Source of the DNA: Gammaproteobacteria bacterium
GTDB taxonomy: Bacteria; Pseudomonadota; Gammaproteobacteria; Pseudomonadales; Azotimanducaceae
Reading direction: 5' to 3'
Length of the DNA: 64,000 bases
Assembly (NCBI GenBank): GCA_009840545.1
Contig: VXNM01000010.1
Span: 840,627 to 904,626, forward strand
The notes under the pieces are model-generated. The model was given only the letters and a program-made list of their open reading frames with translations. It did not search any database and was not told the DNA's origin. Every line of letters begins with the position of its first letter. Position 1 is the first letter of the stretch. Below are positions 1-9,675 of this stretch, piece by piece. The translations under genes were made by a program, and so were the position numbers.

Positions 1-1
1 A

Positions 2-394
2 GCCAATGGGTACAAGAACGTCAAGGAAATGTATGTTGCCGTCGCTGTTGGAGACCAACCGATTCACGACTTGCTTCCTGTTGAACTCATTAATGGAGAG
101 GCAGTACACAAACCTGACGCTGAACCCAGCAAGAAACAAGAGCTTGTTGTGCAGGAGCTAGAAGTAAGTGCTACGGATCGTCCGCGTCTGTTGCTCGACA
201 TAACGATGGCTCTTGCAACTCTGTCGGTCAATGTAGTTGGAGCTGCACTGCACTCTCCCCGGCCAGGAGAAGCAGCCACGCTCAACTTGAAGGTTGAGGT
301 CGACGACTTTGAGAAGACGCGACGTGTGATCAACAAACTACGCGCAGTACCTGATGTATCCAACGTTTTGCGGATTGAACAAAACGAACGTTAA
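2..394 (+). CDS. RelA/SpoT-type (p)ppGpp synthetase, C-terminal part (5' truncated by window)
   Basis: The reading frame is open from base 2, with no start needed, so this is the 3' end of a longer gene. The last ~75 residues form an ACT domain (DRPRLLLDITMALATLSVNV, then a LKVEV strand and a final VPDVSNVLRI) that closely resembles the C-terminal regulatory ACT domain of RelA/SpoT. The upstream ANGYKNVKEMYVAVAVGD segment fits the helical/CC region before it. RelA/SpoT proteins make and/or break the alarmone (p)ppGpp in the stringent response, and the ACT domain senses ribosome state or regulators. The synthetase and hydrolase domains are outside the window, so RelA and SpoT cannot be told apart. 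It ends 9 bp before adk. Confidence 0.8.
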   Translation, partial: ANGYKNVKEMYVAVAVGDQPIHDLLPVELINGEAVHKPDAEPSKKQELVVQELEVSATDRPRLLLDITMALATLSVNVVGAALHSPRPGEAATLNLKVEVDDFEKTRRVINKLRAVPDVSNVLRIEQNER

Positions 395-1045
<651 letters not shown>

Positions 1046-1090
1046 CAGAGACCAAGCGATACTCCTGCATTGAGACCAGGGTGGTTCGCT

Positions 1091-2305
1091 TCAAACGAAC
1101 GTGTGAAGACCGGGCAAGAGCAAGACATTGACTGTCTGTCCCTGACGTAGCACTCCAAGATGTGAAGGGACTTCAATCAGACAGTTGCACTGATAGAAGG
1201 ATGCCAGTCGATTGGAGCTCTGATCTCCTGTTGGGGTGACCTGAAGGGAGCCCTCCCTCGAGATGAGGATTCCACGCTGATATTCTCGTCGACCGGTTCG
1301 ATGTTGGATACCTGAGGAGAGTGTCGCTTGAAAGTTGGTGGGCTTGCGCCACGGCAGTCCTGATAGGGCGTCGATGGTCGGTGCCACGAAAAGCAAGTAG
1401 GTAATGATTGTGGAGACTGGATTGCCGGGCAAGCCAAAGAAAAGGCTGCCGTTTACATTGCCGACGGCTAGCGGCTTTCCAGGTTTTAATGCAATCTTCC
1501 AAAAATTGAGACTTCCCGCCTCCTCGATTACGGATCGGACTAGGTCCGTGTCTCCAACTGATACACCGCCGCTTGCGACGATTAGGTCAACTTCGCCTGC
1601 AATGCTGTCGATTGCGCTACGTATTTCCGTCTTGTCGTCCTTGAGATGTCCAAGGTCCATAACCTCAACCGGTTTCGACTCGAGCAGCATCGAAAGGGAC
1701 ATCCGGTTCGATTCATAGATTTGTCCGTGTTTCAGATCCGTACCTGGGTCTTGCAGTTCATCACCTGTCGAGAAAATAGCCACTCGAATCTTGCGAACTA
1801 CTTCTACCTCGGATATGCCACAAGCTGCGAACCAACCGACGGTAAAGGCGGACAGGAATTCCCCTGTATTCACTAAACGCTTTCCGGCAACGACATCCAT
1901 CCCTCGTCGGCGTATGTTGTCTCCTGCCTGAACGGTGTCGCTCAGCATGATGGAGTTGCCATTTCGAAGAGTGTCTTCCTGAATCGCTATCGCAGACGTC
2001 CCCGGGGGAATAGCCGCTCCCGTGAGAATCCGGCAAGCCTGTTCGGTGTTTAGTGTCTTCGTGTAAGGGTGACCTGCCAATGACTCGCCTACCACTTCAA
2101 AGTTCTCACCGGCTTCGAATGAATTGGACCCACTAATTGCGTAGCCATCCATTGCTGAGCAATCGAAAGGCGGCAAATCGATCGGTGCTGTCACAGGACT
2201 TGCGGGTGATCGGCCGAGAGCTTCCGAAACCGGTATGAATTCGGACTCGTCGACGTTTTGGATAAGTGAGATTAGATGCTTCTGAGCATCCTCTACGGAT
2301 AACAT
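1091..2305 (-). CDS. moeA: Molybdopterin molybdotransferase MoeA
   Basis: Inserts molybdate into adenylated molybdopterin in molybdenum cofactor synthesis. The product carries the MoeA N-terminal signature (LPPFDCSAMDGYAI), the GAAIPPGTSAIAIQEDT region, the MoCF/MogA-like domain with FSTGDEL and ASGGVSVGDTD, and LPGNPVS near the end. The start was set at the ATG at 2305 (MLSVEDAQ), giving 404 residues as usual. An in-frame ATG at 2314 would overlap the tsaB start codon, and the longer upstream frame lies inside tsaB and has no family similarity. It is divergent from tsaB and convergent with adk. No other cofactor genes are in the window. Confidence 0.94.
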   Translation of the reverse strand: MLSVEDAQKHLISLIQNVDESEFIPVSEALGRSPASPVTAPIDLPPFDCSAMDGYAISGSNSFEAGENFEVVGESLAGHPYTKTLNTEQACRILTGAAIPPGTSAIAIQEDTLRNGNSIMLSDTVQAGDNIRRRGMDVVAGKRLVNTGEFLSAFTVGWFAACGISEVEVVRKIRVAIFSTGDELQDPGTDLKHGQIYESNRMSLSMLLESKPVEVMDLGHLKDDKTEIRSAIDSIAGEVDLIVASGGVSVGDTDLVRSVIEEAGSLNFWKIALKPGKPLAVGNVNGSLFFGLPGNPVSTIITYLLFVAPTIDALSGLPWRKPTNFQATLSSGIQHRTGRREYQRGILISREGSLQVTPTGDQSSNRLASFYQCNCLIEVPSHLGVLRQGQTVNVLLLPGLHTFV

Positions 2306-2312
2306 ACGCTGC

Positions 2313-2936
2313 ATGACTACAGTTCTCGCACTTGAGACAACCTCCGAAATGTGTTCCGTGGCACTGAACCGGCGGCGCAATATCTTAGCGGAAAGCCATA
2401 TTGCTCCCAGACGTCACAATGAATTAGTCTTGCGACTGATCGACAAGTTGCTAACAACAACCGAAATCCAACGAACTAAGATTGATTTGATTGCTTTTTC
2501 TTGCGGGCCTGGTTCGTTTACAGGTGTCAGATTGGGTGCTGCTGTTGCTCAAGGAATAGCTATGGGACTTGGCATCAAAGTGATCCCAGTTCCGACTTCC
2601 GATGTCATGGCAAGTCGTGTATCCAAGTTTTTCCCCGATCGATCTGAGTTTTTTCTGAAACGTCAGTCTCATAGGGGTTGGGCATACGTCGCGCGATATC
2701 GATTGGCATCTCGTTCATTGACGTGTGTAGAGTCAGATCAATTGGTGGAGGAGAGCCACGTCCCTAAACAAGCCATCTCCAATGTGGATGTTCTGTTTAA
2801 TGCCGAGGATGTCATCCGAGTCGCGTTGAATCGAACAGATCAGGCTGTCCATCCCCACCTCGCTTTGCCGAAATTTGTCGACGGAGACTCTCCATACATT
2901 CCAAGCGCACGCGAAGCCAAGGAATCGCATTCTTGA
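2313..2936 (+). CDS. tsaB: tRNA threonylcarbamoyladenosine biosynthesis protein TsaB
   Basis: TsaB is the inactive ASKHA-fold partner of TsaD (with TsaE) in making t6A37 on ANN-decoding tRNAs. The N-terminus MTTVLALETTSEMCSVAL and the central CGPGSFTGVRLGAAVAQGIA are family hallmarks. At 207 residues it is somewhat shorter than E. coli TsaB, and its second half is weakly conserved, as is normal. The ATG at 2313 lies 7 bp from the chosen divergent moeA start, so each gene's promoter must lie inside or very close to the other. The TGA stop at 2934-2936 is followed, in the same frame, by an uninterrupted frame leading into rsmJ (see findings). Confidence 0.92.
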   Translation: MTTVLALETTSEMCSVALNRRRNILAESHIAPRRHNELVLRLIDKLLTTTEIQRTKIDLIAFSCGPGSFTGVRLGAAVAQGIAMGLGIKVIPVPTSDVMASRVSKFFPDRSEFFLKRQSHRGWAYVARYRLASRSLTCVESDQLVEESHVPKQAISNVDVLFNAEDVIRVALNRTDQAVHPHLALPKFVDGDSPYIPSAREAKESHS

Positions 2937-3029
2937 ACGTCTTTCGCCACACAATTCTCTGCCATTAGTAGCCAATTAGCAACAGTATTTCTGGAACGAG
3001 GCGACGTTCGAGGGCAAGAGCTTGCTCTC

Positions 3030-3668
3030 TTGCTTGACCTTAAGACGGACGATATCCAAGACGCTCCTGACGAATGGCATCTGACAATTGAACACGGAAA
3101 GCTAGCACTTCGCCAATCTGATGGGAATCTCTTCACGTTCTCGTTCGAGGATATTAGGAACCGGGTTGAAAACGCGCGTTGGTCGGCTATCGCCAAAGCA
3201 TGTGCCTCGGTGCGTCGGCCCAAGGTTCTTGATGCGCTAGGCGGTTGGGGACTGGATGCGATCATACTTTCGATGGCCGGTTGTAGAGTTACGGTCACGG
3301 AAGCAAGTCCGATTGTCTGTGCTGTCGCGAAAAATCTCGCCCGCGAAGCTAATACTCCGCTAGCTTTCACTTGTGGATTCGTAGAGGACTACCTGAATAC
3401 AAGCGGAGAACTATTCGATGTCGTTTATCTCGACCCGATTTTTCCGCAGCATCCAAAGGGAGCTCGTCCGTCACGTCGCATGCAGATTCTTCATTCGCTT
3501 GCCAAAACCGATTCAGACCTGCGCGCAGTATTTGAGATTGCCAAGAAACATGCGCTCAATCGGGTGGTTGTCAAGCATCGTCGGAACCAACCAACTCTGT
3601 TTGGTGCACCCCACTGGCAGATTACGAGCAAGACCGTTCGTTTCGATATCTACAGAGCTAGCGCTTGA
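3030..3668 (+). CDS. rsmJ: 16S rRNA (guanine1516-N2)-methyltransferase RsmJ, start uncertain
   Basis: RsmJ methylates G1516 of 16S rRNA using SAM. The SAM-binding segment VLDALGGWGLDAI corresponds to DATAGLGRDA of E. coli RsmJ. The catalytic region YLDPIFPQHPKGARPSRRM and the C-terminal VVVKHRRN..RFDIYRA also match. The TTG at 3030 gives 212 residues, but similarity to the family N-terminus seems to continue upstream (QLATVFLERGDVRGQELALLLDL), where the only possible starts are ATT 2964 or CTG 2991 and no good Shine-Dalgarno is visible. That upstream frame is open back to the tsaB stop codon. The last 11 bp overlap the convergent plsB 3' end. Confidence 0.85.
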   Translation: MLDLKTDDIQDAPDEWHLTIEHGKLALRQSDGNLFTFSFEDIRNRVENARWSAIAKACASVRRPKVLDALGGWGLDAIILSMAGCRVTVTEASPIVCAVAKNLAREANTPLAFTCGFVEDYLNTSGELFDVVYLDPIFPQHPKGARPSRRMQILHSLAKTDSDLRAVFEIAKKHALNRVVVKHRRNQPTLFGAPHWQITSKTVRFDIYRASA

Positions 3669-6006
3669 CGTATTTTTCCGCGAGGTGCAGAAAGTCTGCA
3701 GGAAGAACGCCACGGGCTTGCTCGAGGATCGCAAGTGCAGTTTCGGTTGACTCAATATTTCCGTCTTGATTCTCAAGCATTACTCCGTGCTTGATCATCG
3801 AATTCGTCACGTTTTCGAAGAATCTTCGATCGACGAAATGTGGTGACTCATCGCCATATACGCGTGCTAGCAATCGACCGGTCTGTTCAGCCTTTTCGAT
3901 GAGCGATTGGGCATTCAACTGGGATTTTTCATGATGCAAGAGCGTGAGCAAGACTGTATAGAAACGGTTCAACATGGGCAGCACGAATTTAGCAAACAAG
4001 CTCAGTATTTGTCGTTTTTCCGGAGTCTGGCTAGCTTGGAGCATGTCGCCATTTGTGCGTTGGATGAGCTTCAGACGTTCAAGGCAATCAATCCATCTTC
4101 GTATCAATCGTGGACTTGAACCGAAACTCAATTGCACTGTCACGAATGGCGCTAGAAAGTTTATTGTCTCGACGGTCTCTCGCATTCTCAAGGAGGTCTC
4201 GCGGTTCATCAGAATGGCCGCGATCAAACCTTGGAGAGCCACAACATGTAGAGCATTGTTGCGAAACCAGGTGAGTTGGTGTGCCATTTCCTCATTGCAC
4301 GTAATCAACCCAATAGATCCATCCCATTCACGGCGAACCAGATTCAAAAGAACGCAGCGTTCAACGATTTCCTGTGGCGTTTCGGAAGGCAATACGAGGT
4401 CATGACGATGAGAATTGAAACTCAGAACATTGCTCAACCAATCCAAGTATTCAACCAAGGTCTCTTCATCAATACTGTGCGAGGGTGACGTGAGAACTAC
4501 AAGCGCGACAAGGTTAATGGGTGTTAGCACCGCCGCATTGTTGATCGCATGCGTAATTGCATAACCCAAACGTTCAGTTTCTTGCTTCAAGCTTGAGTCA
4601 GAAATAAACGTATCGAGTCTTATGGGTTCCGCAATATGTACGTCCACACGTCCTAGACGCGACTTTAGAAGACGCATAGCCAGTACGACATCTTGTAGGG
4701 TCTCTGGGCTCTTGGGTTTCCCAGAAAGTTCATCCAGATATGCTGAAGTATCGGGTACGGACTCATACGCCATGTAAATGGGCACTACAGCCATTGGTCT
4801 AGGCAGACCTCTTTCCCGACTGGATAAGACCATGCTCAAGAGACCAAATCGAGGAGGTAAGAGCGACCCCGTTCTACTTCTTCCACCTTCCACAAAGAAT
4901 TCGACACTGGTCCCCTGTTCGAGACAAAGGTGAAGGTAAGATTCCAGAACGTTCTCGTATACGGGGTCCTCTTTAAAGGACCTGCGCATGAAGAATGCTC
5001 CGCATCTTCGAAGCAACGGACCGACAACCGGGATATCTAAGTTGTCTCCAGAGGCGATTTGAGGGATTGCGAAACCATGTTGAAACAGCAGATAGGAGAG
5101 TACGAGGTAGTCGGTTTGAGACCGATGATTTGGAGCGTAAATGAGAGTGTGGGTCTTCGATATGGATTCAAGGCGGTCTCGGCCAATCAGCTGGAGACCG
5201 TCATATACACGCCGAAAGTACCATCCCAGCACCCTCCGCACCATCATCATCGCTGGGTACGACATCCGCGTTGCCATCTTGCGAACTTCACGCTTGAGCA
5301 TTCGACGGGTTTTTGCTGAAACCGTCTCCTCTTCCTCGGCAATTGCGCTGGCTACCTCTTCGACGATTCGATCGACCGTGTGATCGAGTCGGTATAGATC
5401 TGGTCCGATCGTTGCGTGGCGGGTTTCCTTGAATTGCTTTCGGAGTCGAACGCCGATGTGACGCAAGTTCCAATTGACAGACTCGTCTCGCTTGGAAATT
5501 GAACTCCAATCCAGTGGCGCACCAAAATCGATCAGTACGTCCTTGCGACTGAACAAAAAGGTCAGGACTCGACGCAGAGCGAAGCTTGGTCCATAGCGCT
5601 CGGAGATCAGACTTCGCCAAATGAACTTCTGTCGTTGAGCGGTCCTTCCCCAGAAGATGGATACCGGAATTACCTGAATTTCCGAATCTGGCCGCTCGAG
5701 AACTTGCTTTTGCCAATCAACCATTTCGGTTGAGAACCGACGCAACGTGTAGCGACGCCGCCATCCGAGCGGACGCAGCAAAAAAAACGACTCAATACGA
5801 CTGTTTTTTCCAGCCGTCGTCACACTCCGAAGAAGTGCAAGATCGAAAGAGGAACGGCGATACAACGCAAAGAGGCAAGTATCGGAATTTGCATTCGCCT
5901 CGCCAATAACGGTGGGCCGAACGACCCACCGGACTAGAGCTTGGAGTATTCCTACTCTAATGTTGTGAAGAGTATCCGGCCTACCAACCTTAGAGACCAC
6001 CTTCAA
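3658..6006 (-). CDS. plsB: Glycerol-3-phosphate acyltransferase PlsB
   Basis: Membrane-associated enzyme that puts the first acyl chain on sn-glycerol-3-phosphate, starting phospholipid synthesis. The 782 residues are close to the ~807 of E. coli. Acyltransferase block I NHRSQTDYL (His294, Asp299), block II GAFFMRRSFK (~337-346) and block III FVEGGRSRTG (371-380) are intact, followed by the block IV proline region (MAVVPIYMAYE). The start overlaps the 3' end of gspD by 17 bp, which suggests translational coupling to the secretion genes upstream, an unusual partnership. It converges on rsmJ with an 11-bp tail overlap. Confidence 0.95.
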   Translation of the reverse strand: MKVVSKVGRPDTLHNIRVGILQALVRWVVRPTVIGEANANSDTCLFALYRRSSFDLALLRSVTTAGKNSRIESFFLLRPLGWRRRYTLRRFSTEMVDWQKQVLERPDSEIQVIPVSIFWGRTAQRQKFIWRSLISERYGPSFALRRVLTFLFSRKDVLIDFGAPLDWSSISKRDESVNWNLRHIGVRLRKQFKETRHATIGPDLYRLDHTVDRIVEEVASAIAEEEETVSAKTRRMLKREVRKMATRMSYPAMMMVRRVLGWYFRRVYDGLQLIGRDRLESISKTHTLIYAPNHRSQTDYLVLSYLLFQHGFAIPQIASGDNLDIPVVGPLLRRCGAFFMRRSFKEDPVYENVLESYLHLCLEQGTSVEFFVEGGRSRTGSLLPPRFGLLSMVLSSRERGLPRPMAVVPIYMAYESVPDTSAYLDELSGKPKSPETLQDVVLAMRLLKSRLGRVDVHIAEPIRLDTFISDSSLKQETERLGYAITHAINNAAVLTPINLVALVVLTSPSHSIDEETLVEYLDWLSNVLSFNSHRHDLVLPSETPQEIVERCVLLNLVRREWDGSIGLITCNEEMAHQLTWFRNNALHVVALQGLIAAILMNRETSLRMRETVETINFLAPFVTVQLSFGSSPRLIRRWIDCLERLKLIQRTNGDMLQASQTPEKRQILSLFAKFVLPMLNRFYTVLLTLLHHEKSQLNAQSLIEKAEQTGRLLARVYGDESPHFVDRRFFENVTNSMIKHGVMLENQDGNIESTETALAILEQARGVLPADFLHLAEKYVKR

Positions 6007-7945
6007 ATATTTCTTCTGGAGTAGGTGTTTTTAGTTCTTTGCGACCGCGTTGGTTTTCCAATCGGAGCTGCCATATTCCCCTCAGTCTTGAGCTTGAGAT
6101 TTCCGCGATTTCGTCTGCAGAGGAAATCACGGTGGGACGCAGAAAGATCAACAGGTGGCTCTTTGACTTTATTGTTCTGTTGCTACGAAATAAGCGGCCC
6201 AAGAGTGGGATTTGACCGAGGACTGGAACTCGATGCCCGGTCTGATTGAGGTCGTCTCTCATCAATCCGCCCAAAACTATGGTCTGTCCGTTTTCGGCGA
6301 CAACCGTTGTTTGGACTCTTCGCTCGCTTGTCACGATATCGCTGAAGCCTCCTTCGCCGATCCCTAAGTTGGGCGAAATCACTGCACCGACAACATTGGT
6401 AACTTCCATGCGAACGCTCAGATCTTCCCTTATGTTAGGAGTAACGGTCAATGTCACACCAACATCGTCTCGTGAAATCGTGTTTAAGGGGGTTTGTCCT
6501 TGCTCTCGCTCAATCCCAAAGGTTCCGGTTCGAAACGGAACCTCCTGTCCGACGAAGATCTCTGATTGTGCATTGTCTAGTGCGTAGACGTAGGGCGTGG
6601 AAAGAAGGTCAGCTCGAGAACTGGTCACAAGCGCATTGATGATTGCTCCGAAGGAAACACCCATGGGATCCAGCTTGGCAACGGCAAGCGAAGGAGATGC
6701 AAGTTGACTCAGTACAACCGCTCCCGGACTTACCGCTCCATCTGAGCCCTGGGCTTGTCCCAAGCTAGTCAAAAGGCTTGTCAAGATGCCGCTTACCGAT
6801 GTGGTTATGAGAGGAGTTTCTTCGCCACTTTCGTCGGTCGCGCCAAGCTCAATGCCTTTGACATCGTCGTCGGAGACTGTTACCTCTACGATGGCGGACT
6901 CGATGAGAACTTGCAACTTGGGTCGGTCCAATTGGGAAATGATTCCGCTGATATCAGAAAGGAACGACGGTGTTCCTCGTGCTAGAACTGCATTGTTGGA
7001 TGCGTCGAATTGAACGGAGAAGTTCATGTTGATGGTGGACGATTGCTGGAGATTTCCCGGCTGACCCGTTTGATTACCCTCGAGATCGAGAAGGTTGCCT
7101 AGTACTTCAGAGATGTTCTCTGCATCAGCATGTTGCAAATAGAAGACACGGGTTGTTGATGTGATTTGATACGGCTGGTCCAGTTGCGCGATCGTGTCGG
7201 ATGCGATAGCAAGCTCCTCGGACGAACCTCTAAGGAACATAGTGTTGTTGTTTTCATTGGCGAATGCGATGAGTCCGATTGGACCTGCGCTTCCTCTCAT
7301 CATTTCGGGATGAATCTCTTCCAGCATTGATGCAACATCCCGTACCCATGCATGTTTCATGGGTATGATCAGGCTCGAAACTGCGTTGACTTGGTCCAGT
7401 TGTCGAATCAGCTCCAGAATTCTTACAACGTTGCCTGCATGGTCGGCAATAATCAGTGCGTTGGGGTCGGTTACCGGTGCTAGGTGGCCGTATGCAGACA
7501 CAATCTGGCGCAGGACTCTAGAAGCTTCCGCCGAGGTTATGTGTTTGAGCCCAATCACTTGGGCGACGAAGGTGTCGCCGCTGATGGCACCCCCTGCTTC
7601 TTCGTAGTTCCAAGCTTTGGCACTGGCGTGTGGAACTACTCGAGATATATTTCCATCATCGATCACTTGAAAGCCCTGGACACGAAGTACGGACTCCAAG
7701 AGCTTGAAGACGCCGTCCGCATCGAGTTCTTGGTCAGAGATAATCGAGACTGTTCCCCGGACGCGAGCATCCACCACGAAGGATCGATTTGTAATGGTCG
7801 CAACTTCTTCGATGAAGTCTGCAAGCTCGATGTCTTGATTGTTGATGGTGTAGACCTGCGAGTTCTGGGCAAAAACCGAGGTGACCAGGACCATGAGGCC
7901 TGCAGCCAAGACGGTCTTGAGGCTGCTGTTACTTGATGTGTTCAT
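5990..7945 (-). CDS. gspD: Type II secretion system secretin GspD
   Basis: Outer-membrane secretin that forms the exit channel of the type II secretion system. A signal peptide spans residues 1-26 (ending SVFA/Q). Then come an N0 domain (YTINNQDIELADFIEEVATIT), repeated N1-N3 KH-like domains (GLKHITSAEASRVLRQ, MKHAWVRDVASML, YLQHADAENISEVL), and the C-terminal secretin domain with GQEVPFRTG and VGVTLTVTPNI, ending in the GGLMRDD and PLLGRLFR motifs. At 651 residues it is typical of the GspD family rather than PilQ. It overlaps gspC by 4 bp (ATGA-type). The remaining gsp genes are not adjacent. Confidence 0.94.
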   Translation of the reverse strand: MNTSSNSSLKTVLAAGLMVLVTSVFAQNSQVYTINNQDIELADFIEEVATITNRSFVVDARVRGTVSIISDQELDADGVFKLLESVLRVQGFQVIDDGNISRVVPHASAKAWNYEEAGGAISGDTFVAQVIGLKHITSAEASRVLRQIVSAYGHLAPVTDPNALIIADHAGNVVRILELIRQLDQVNAVSSLIIPMKHAWVRDVASMLEEIHPEMMRGSAGPIGLIAFANENNNTMFLRGSSEELAIASDTIAQLDQPYQITSTTRVFYLQHADAENISEVLGNLLDLEGNQTGQPGNLQQSSTINMNFSVQFDASNNAVLARGTPSFLSDISGIISQLDRPKLQVLIESAIVEVTVSDDDVKGIELGATDESGEETPLITTSVSGILTSLLTSLGQAQGSDGAVSPGAVVLSQLASPSLAVAKLDPMGVSFGAIINALVTSSRADLLSTPYVYALDNAQSEIFVGQEVPFRTGTFGIEREQGQTPLNTISRDDVGVTLTVTPNIREDLSVRMEVTNVVGAVISPNLGIGEGGFSDIVTSERRVQTTVVAENGQTIVLGGLMRDDLNQTGHRVPVLGQIPLLGRLFRSNRTIKSKSHLLIFLRPTVISSADEIAEISSSRLRGIWQLRLENQRGRKELKTPTPEEIFEGGL

Positions 7946-8904
7946 TGGTCTATTGGGATCTCTATGTTGATTATTTCGTCGCCGCGTTTCACTTGAAGCT
8001 TCGCAGAATTGCTGTTCATTTGTGAGAGCACTCGCGGTAGGTCGCTTTCGATGTCGCCTAGGACTTCACCGTTTACAGACGTAAGAATGTCCCCTTTCCG
8101 CAGTCCAAGTTGCTTGGCCAGACTCTCATTCACCCTATAGCCTGATGCCGTGTCCTGTGAGACGGGAGTCAAACCTATTTCCTGCAAGAATTGCTTTGGA
8201 TCTTCTTCGAGTCTTTGTTTGTAGGATTCGATGAGTTCGCGGGTCCCCTGTCCAGGCCCAGCATTGGATTGTTCCTGTTCGGTCGCCTCGGACTCGCTAT
8301 TACTCTGATCGGACGGGTTCTCTTCTTCCGCTTGTTCCTCTTGGTCGTTGTTGAGCATTTGCTGGTTGATGAATCCTGAAGTCCCCGAGTACTCGGAAGC
8401 AGACTCCGTCGAATCTACGGGAAGGACGATCTCTCTAGGCTCAAAGTAGTCGAAATCTGAGTCGAAAGCGAGCAGTTCACGTTGGCCAAGACGTTCCAGA
8501 ATGACACGATCTCTCAGTACTTCCGAAAGATTCGCTACACCTGCGATTCGATCACCGTGAGTGAACTTTTTCGGTCTCTGTGTTCCCTGAGCAATTCGAG
8601 CCCAGGACAAGTCAGGATTTGTTTCGTCAAAAACCACCGAGATCAAGGTCAGGTTAAGGGTTGTCGTCGCCAATTGCTCGATATCAAACTCCTCGGGTTG
8701 TGCTTCCGATCCAAACAAATCCACTCTTGCGATGTCGTCAACCCTTACAGTTGGTTGATAAGTCGTAGAGACGTTGGTGGTCGGAGACGTTTCGATTGGA
8801 GACATGAGGTCGTAGATGCTGTAGACAATTCCGACAAGCACCGCAACAACAACCAAGACGCGTACAGGCATCGCGACTCTATTCAGTATTGCATTCAAAT
8901 TCAT
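7942..8904 (-). CDS. gspC: Type II secretion system inner-membrane protein GspC
   Basis: GspC links the inner-membrane platform of the type II secretion system to the secretin. It has a short cytoplasmic N-terminus and one transmembrane helix (about residues 14-34, PVRVLVVVAVLVGIVYSIYDL). A periplasmic homology region follows (LNLTLISVVFDETNPDLSWARI). A long acidic Glu/Ser/Gln linker spans about 170-225. The C-terminal PDZ-like domain includes YRVNESLAKQLGLRKGDILT and VNGEVLGD. The order gspC-gspD with coupled ends fits the canonical partner pair. The acidic low-complexity linker is longer than usual. Confidence 0.87.
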   Translation of the reverse strand: MNLNAILNRVAMPVRVLVVVAVLVGIVYSIYDLMSPIETSPTTNVSTTYQPTVRVDDIARVDLFGSEAQPEEFDIEQLATTTLNLTLISVVFDETNPDLSWARIAQGTQRPKKFTHGDRIAGVANLSEVLRDRVILERLGQRELLAFDSDFDYFEPREIVLPVDSTESASEYSGTSGFINQQMLNNDQEEQAEEENPSDQSNSESEATEQEQSNAGPGQGTRELIESYKQRLEEDPKQFLQEIGLTPVSQDTASGYRVNESLAKQLGLRKGDILTSVNGEVLGDIESDLPRVLSQMNSNSAKLQVKRGDEIINIEIPIDQ

Positions 8905-8943
8905 GATGTCAGTTTTTTCCTGTAGTAGTCATCAAAATGCCGA

Positions 8944-9675
8944 TCACCTAAATACCTGGCGAGAGACCTTGAAGACCTCGGCGCCAGCCGGACCCTGAGA
9001 GTCCCACGGCATTTGTACAAGTTCAAACATTTGCCTTGTTAACCCGATGTGTAGCCAACCCGAACTTGCTTCCAGCCTAGCATTCATAAGTTCGGTGTCG
9101 TCCTGTTCATCAACAGCGGTCAAGATCACGTCTCCTTCCGTCGTGCTAAATTCTCCCACCATAGGGGGCAGATCGATTTCTCTGGTCTCGTCTCCAGTGC
9201 GATAACGACTCGTTCCTCCGTCCCACCGCACAGTTCCCGCCAGCGAACTGATCTCGTTCTTGCCGTTCACCAGCACGCTTACGTCTTCGATTTGAATACT
9301 ACCGCTAATCTTCATTTCGTAGTGTAAAAGGATTGAGTTCACGATAGACGATTGGAGTTCTGCATCAGCAACCAAAGAGGTCTTTGCGAATCCCTTGGCT
9401 AGGGTTCCATGCACTTGGAGGGAGGGGCTGTTTACTGAGATGTTGTATACAAGATTGGCACGAAGCAATCGCTGTGGGACGACAGCCCACGAGAGCGTCC
9501 CAAGATTAGTGCCGGGAACTACTAGTTGCGCGGAGCCTTTCCAGACGGTACCGCGAGCATCCAGCAAGTGAACTTCGTAGTCGTGTAGAAGCATTGCAAA
9601 CACCCGTGCGGGTATAGCGACAATCACGGCAGCTAGAAAGACGACTACTGCTAGGACAATGAGAGCTCGTTTCAT
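8944..9675 (-). CDS. gspN: Type II secretion system protein GspN
   Basis: GspN is an accessory inner-membrane component found in a subset of type II systems, of unclear mechanism. An N-terminal hydrophobic anchor (residues 4-27, ALIVLAVVVFLAAVIVAIPA) precedes a beta-rich periplasmic domain with the family-typical GTVWKGSAQL and a LGTLSWAVVPQRLL stretch. The 243-residue length fits the family. Its start overlaps the dapE stop by 4 bp (ATGA), so it is probably translated from a dapE-gspN-gspC-gspD-plsB message. Placement next to gspC-gspD supports the call; sequence alone is weakly conserved. Confidence 0.8.
   Translation of the reverse strand: MKRALIVLAVVVFLAAVIVAIPARVFAMLLHDYEVHLLDARGTVWKGSAQLVVPGTNLGTLSWAVVPQRLLRANLVYNISVNSPSLQVHGTLAKGFAKTSLVADAELQSSIVNSILLHYEMKISGSIQIEDVSVLVNGKNEISSLAGTVRWDGGTSRYRTGDETREIDLPPMVGEFSTTEGDVILTAVDEQDDTELMNARLEASSGWLHIGLTRQMFELVQMPWDSQGPAGAEVFKVSRQVFR

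Noticed and set aside
7484-7936. 150-codon forward frame opposite gspD
   Set aside because: Antisense shadow of the secretin N-terminal domains.
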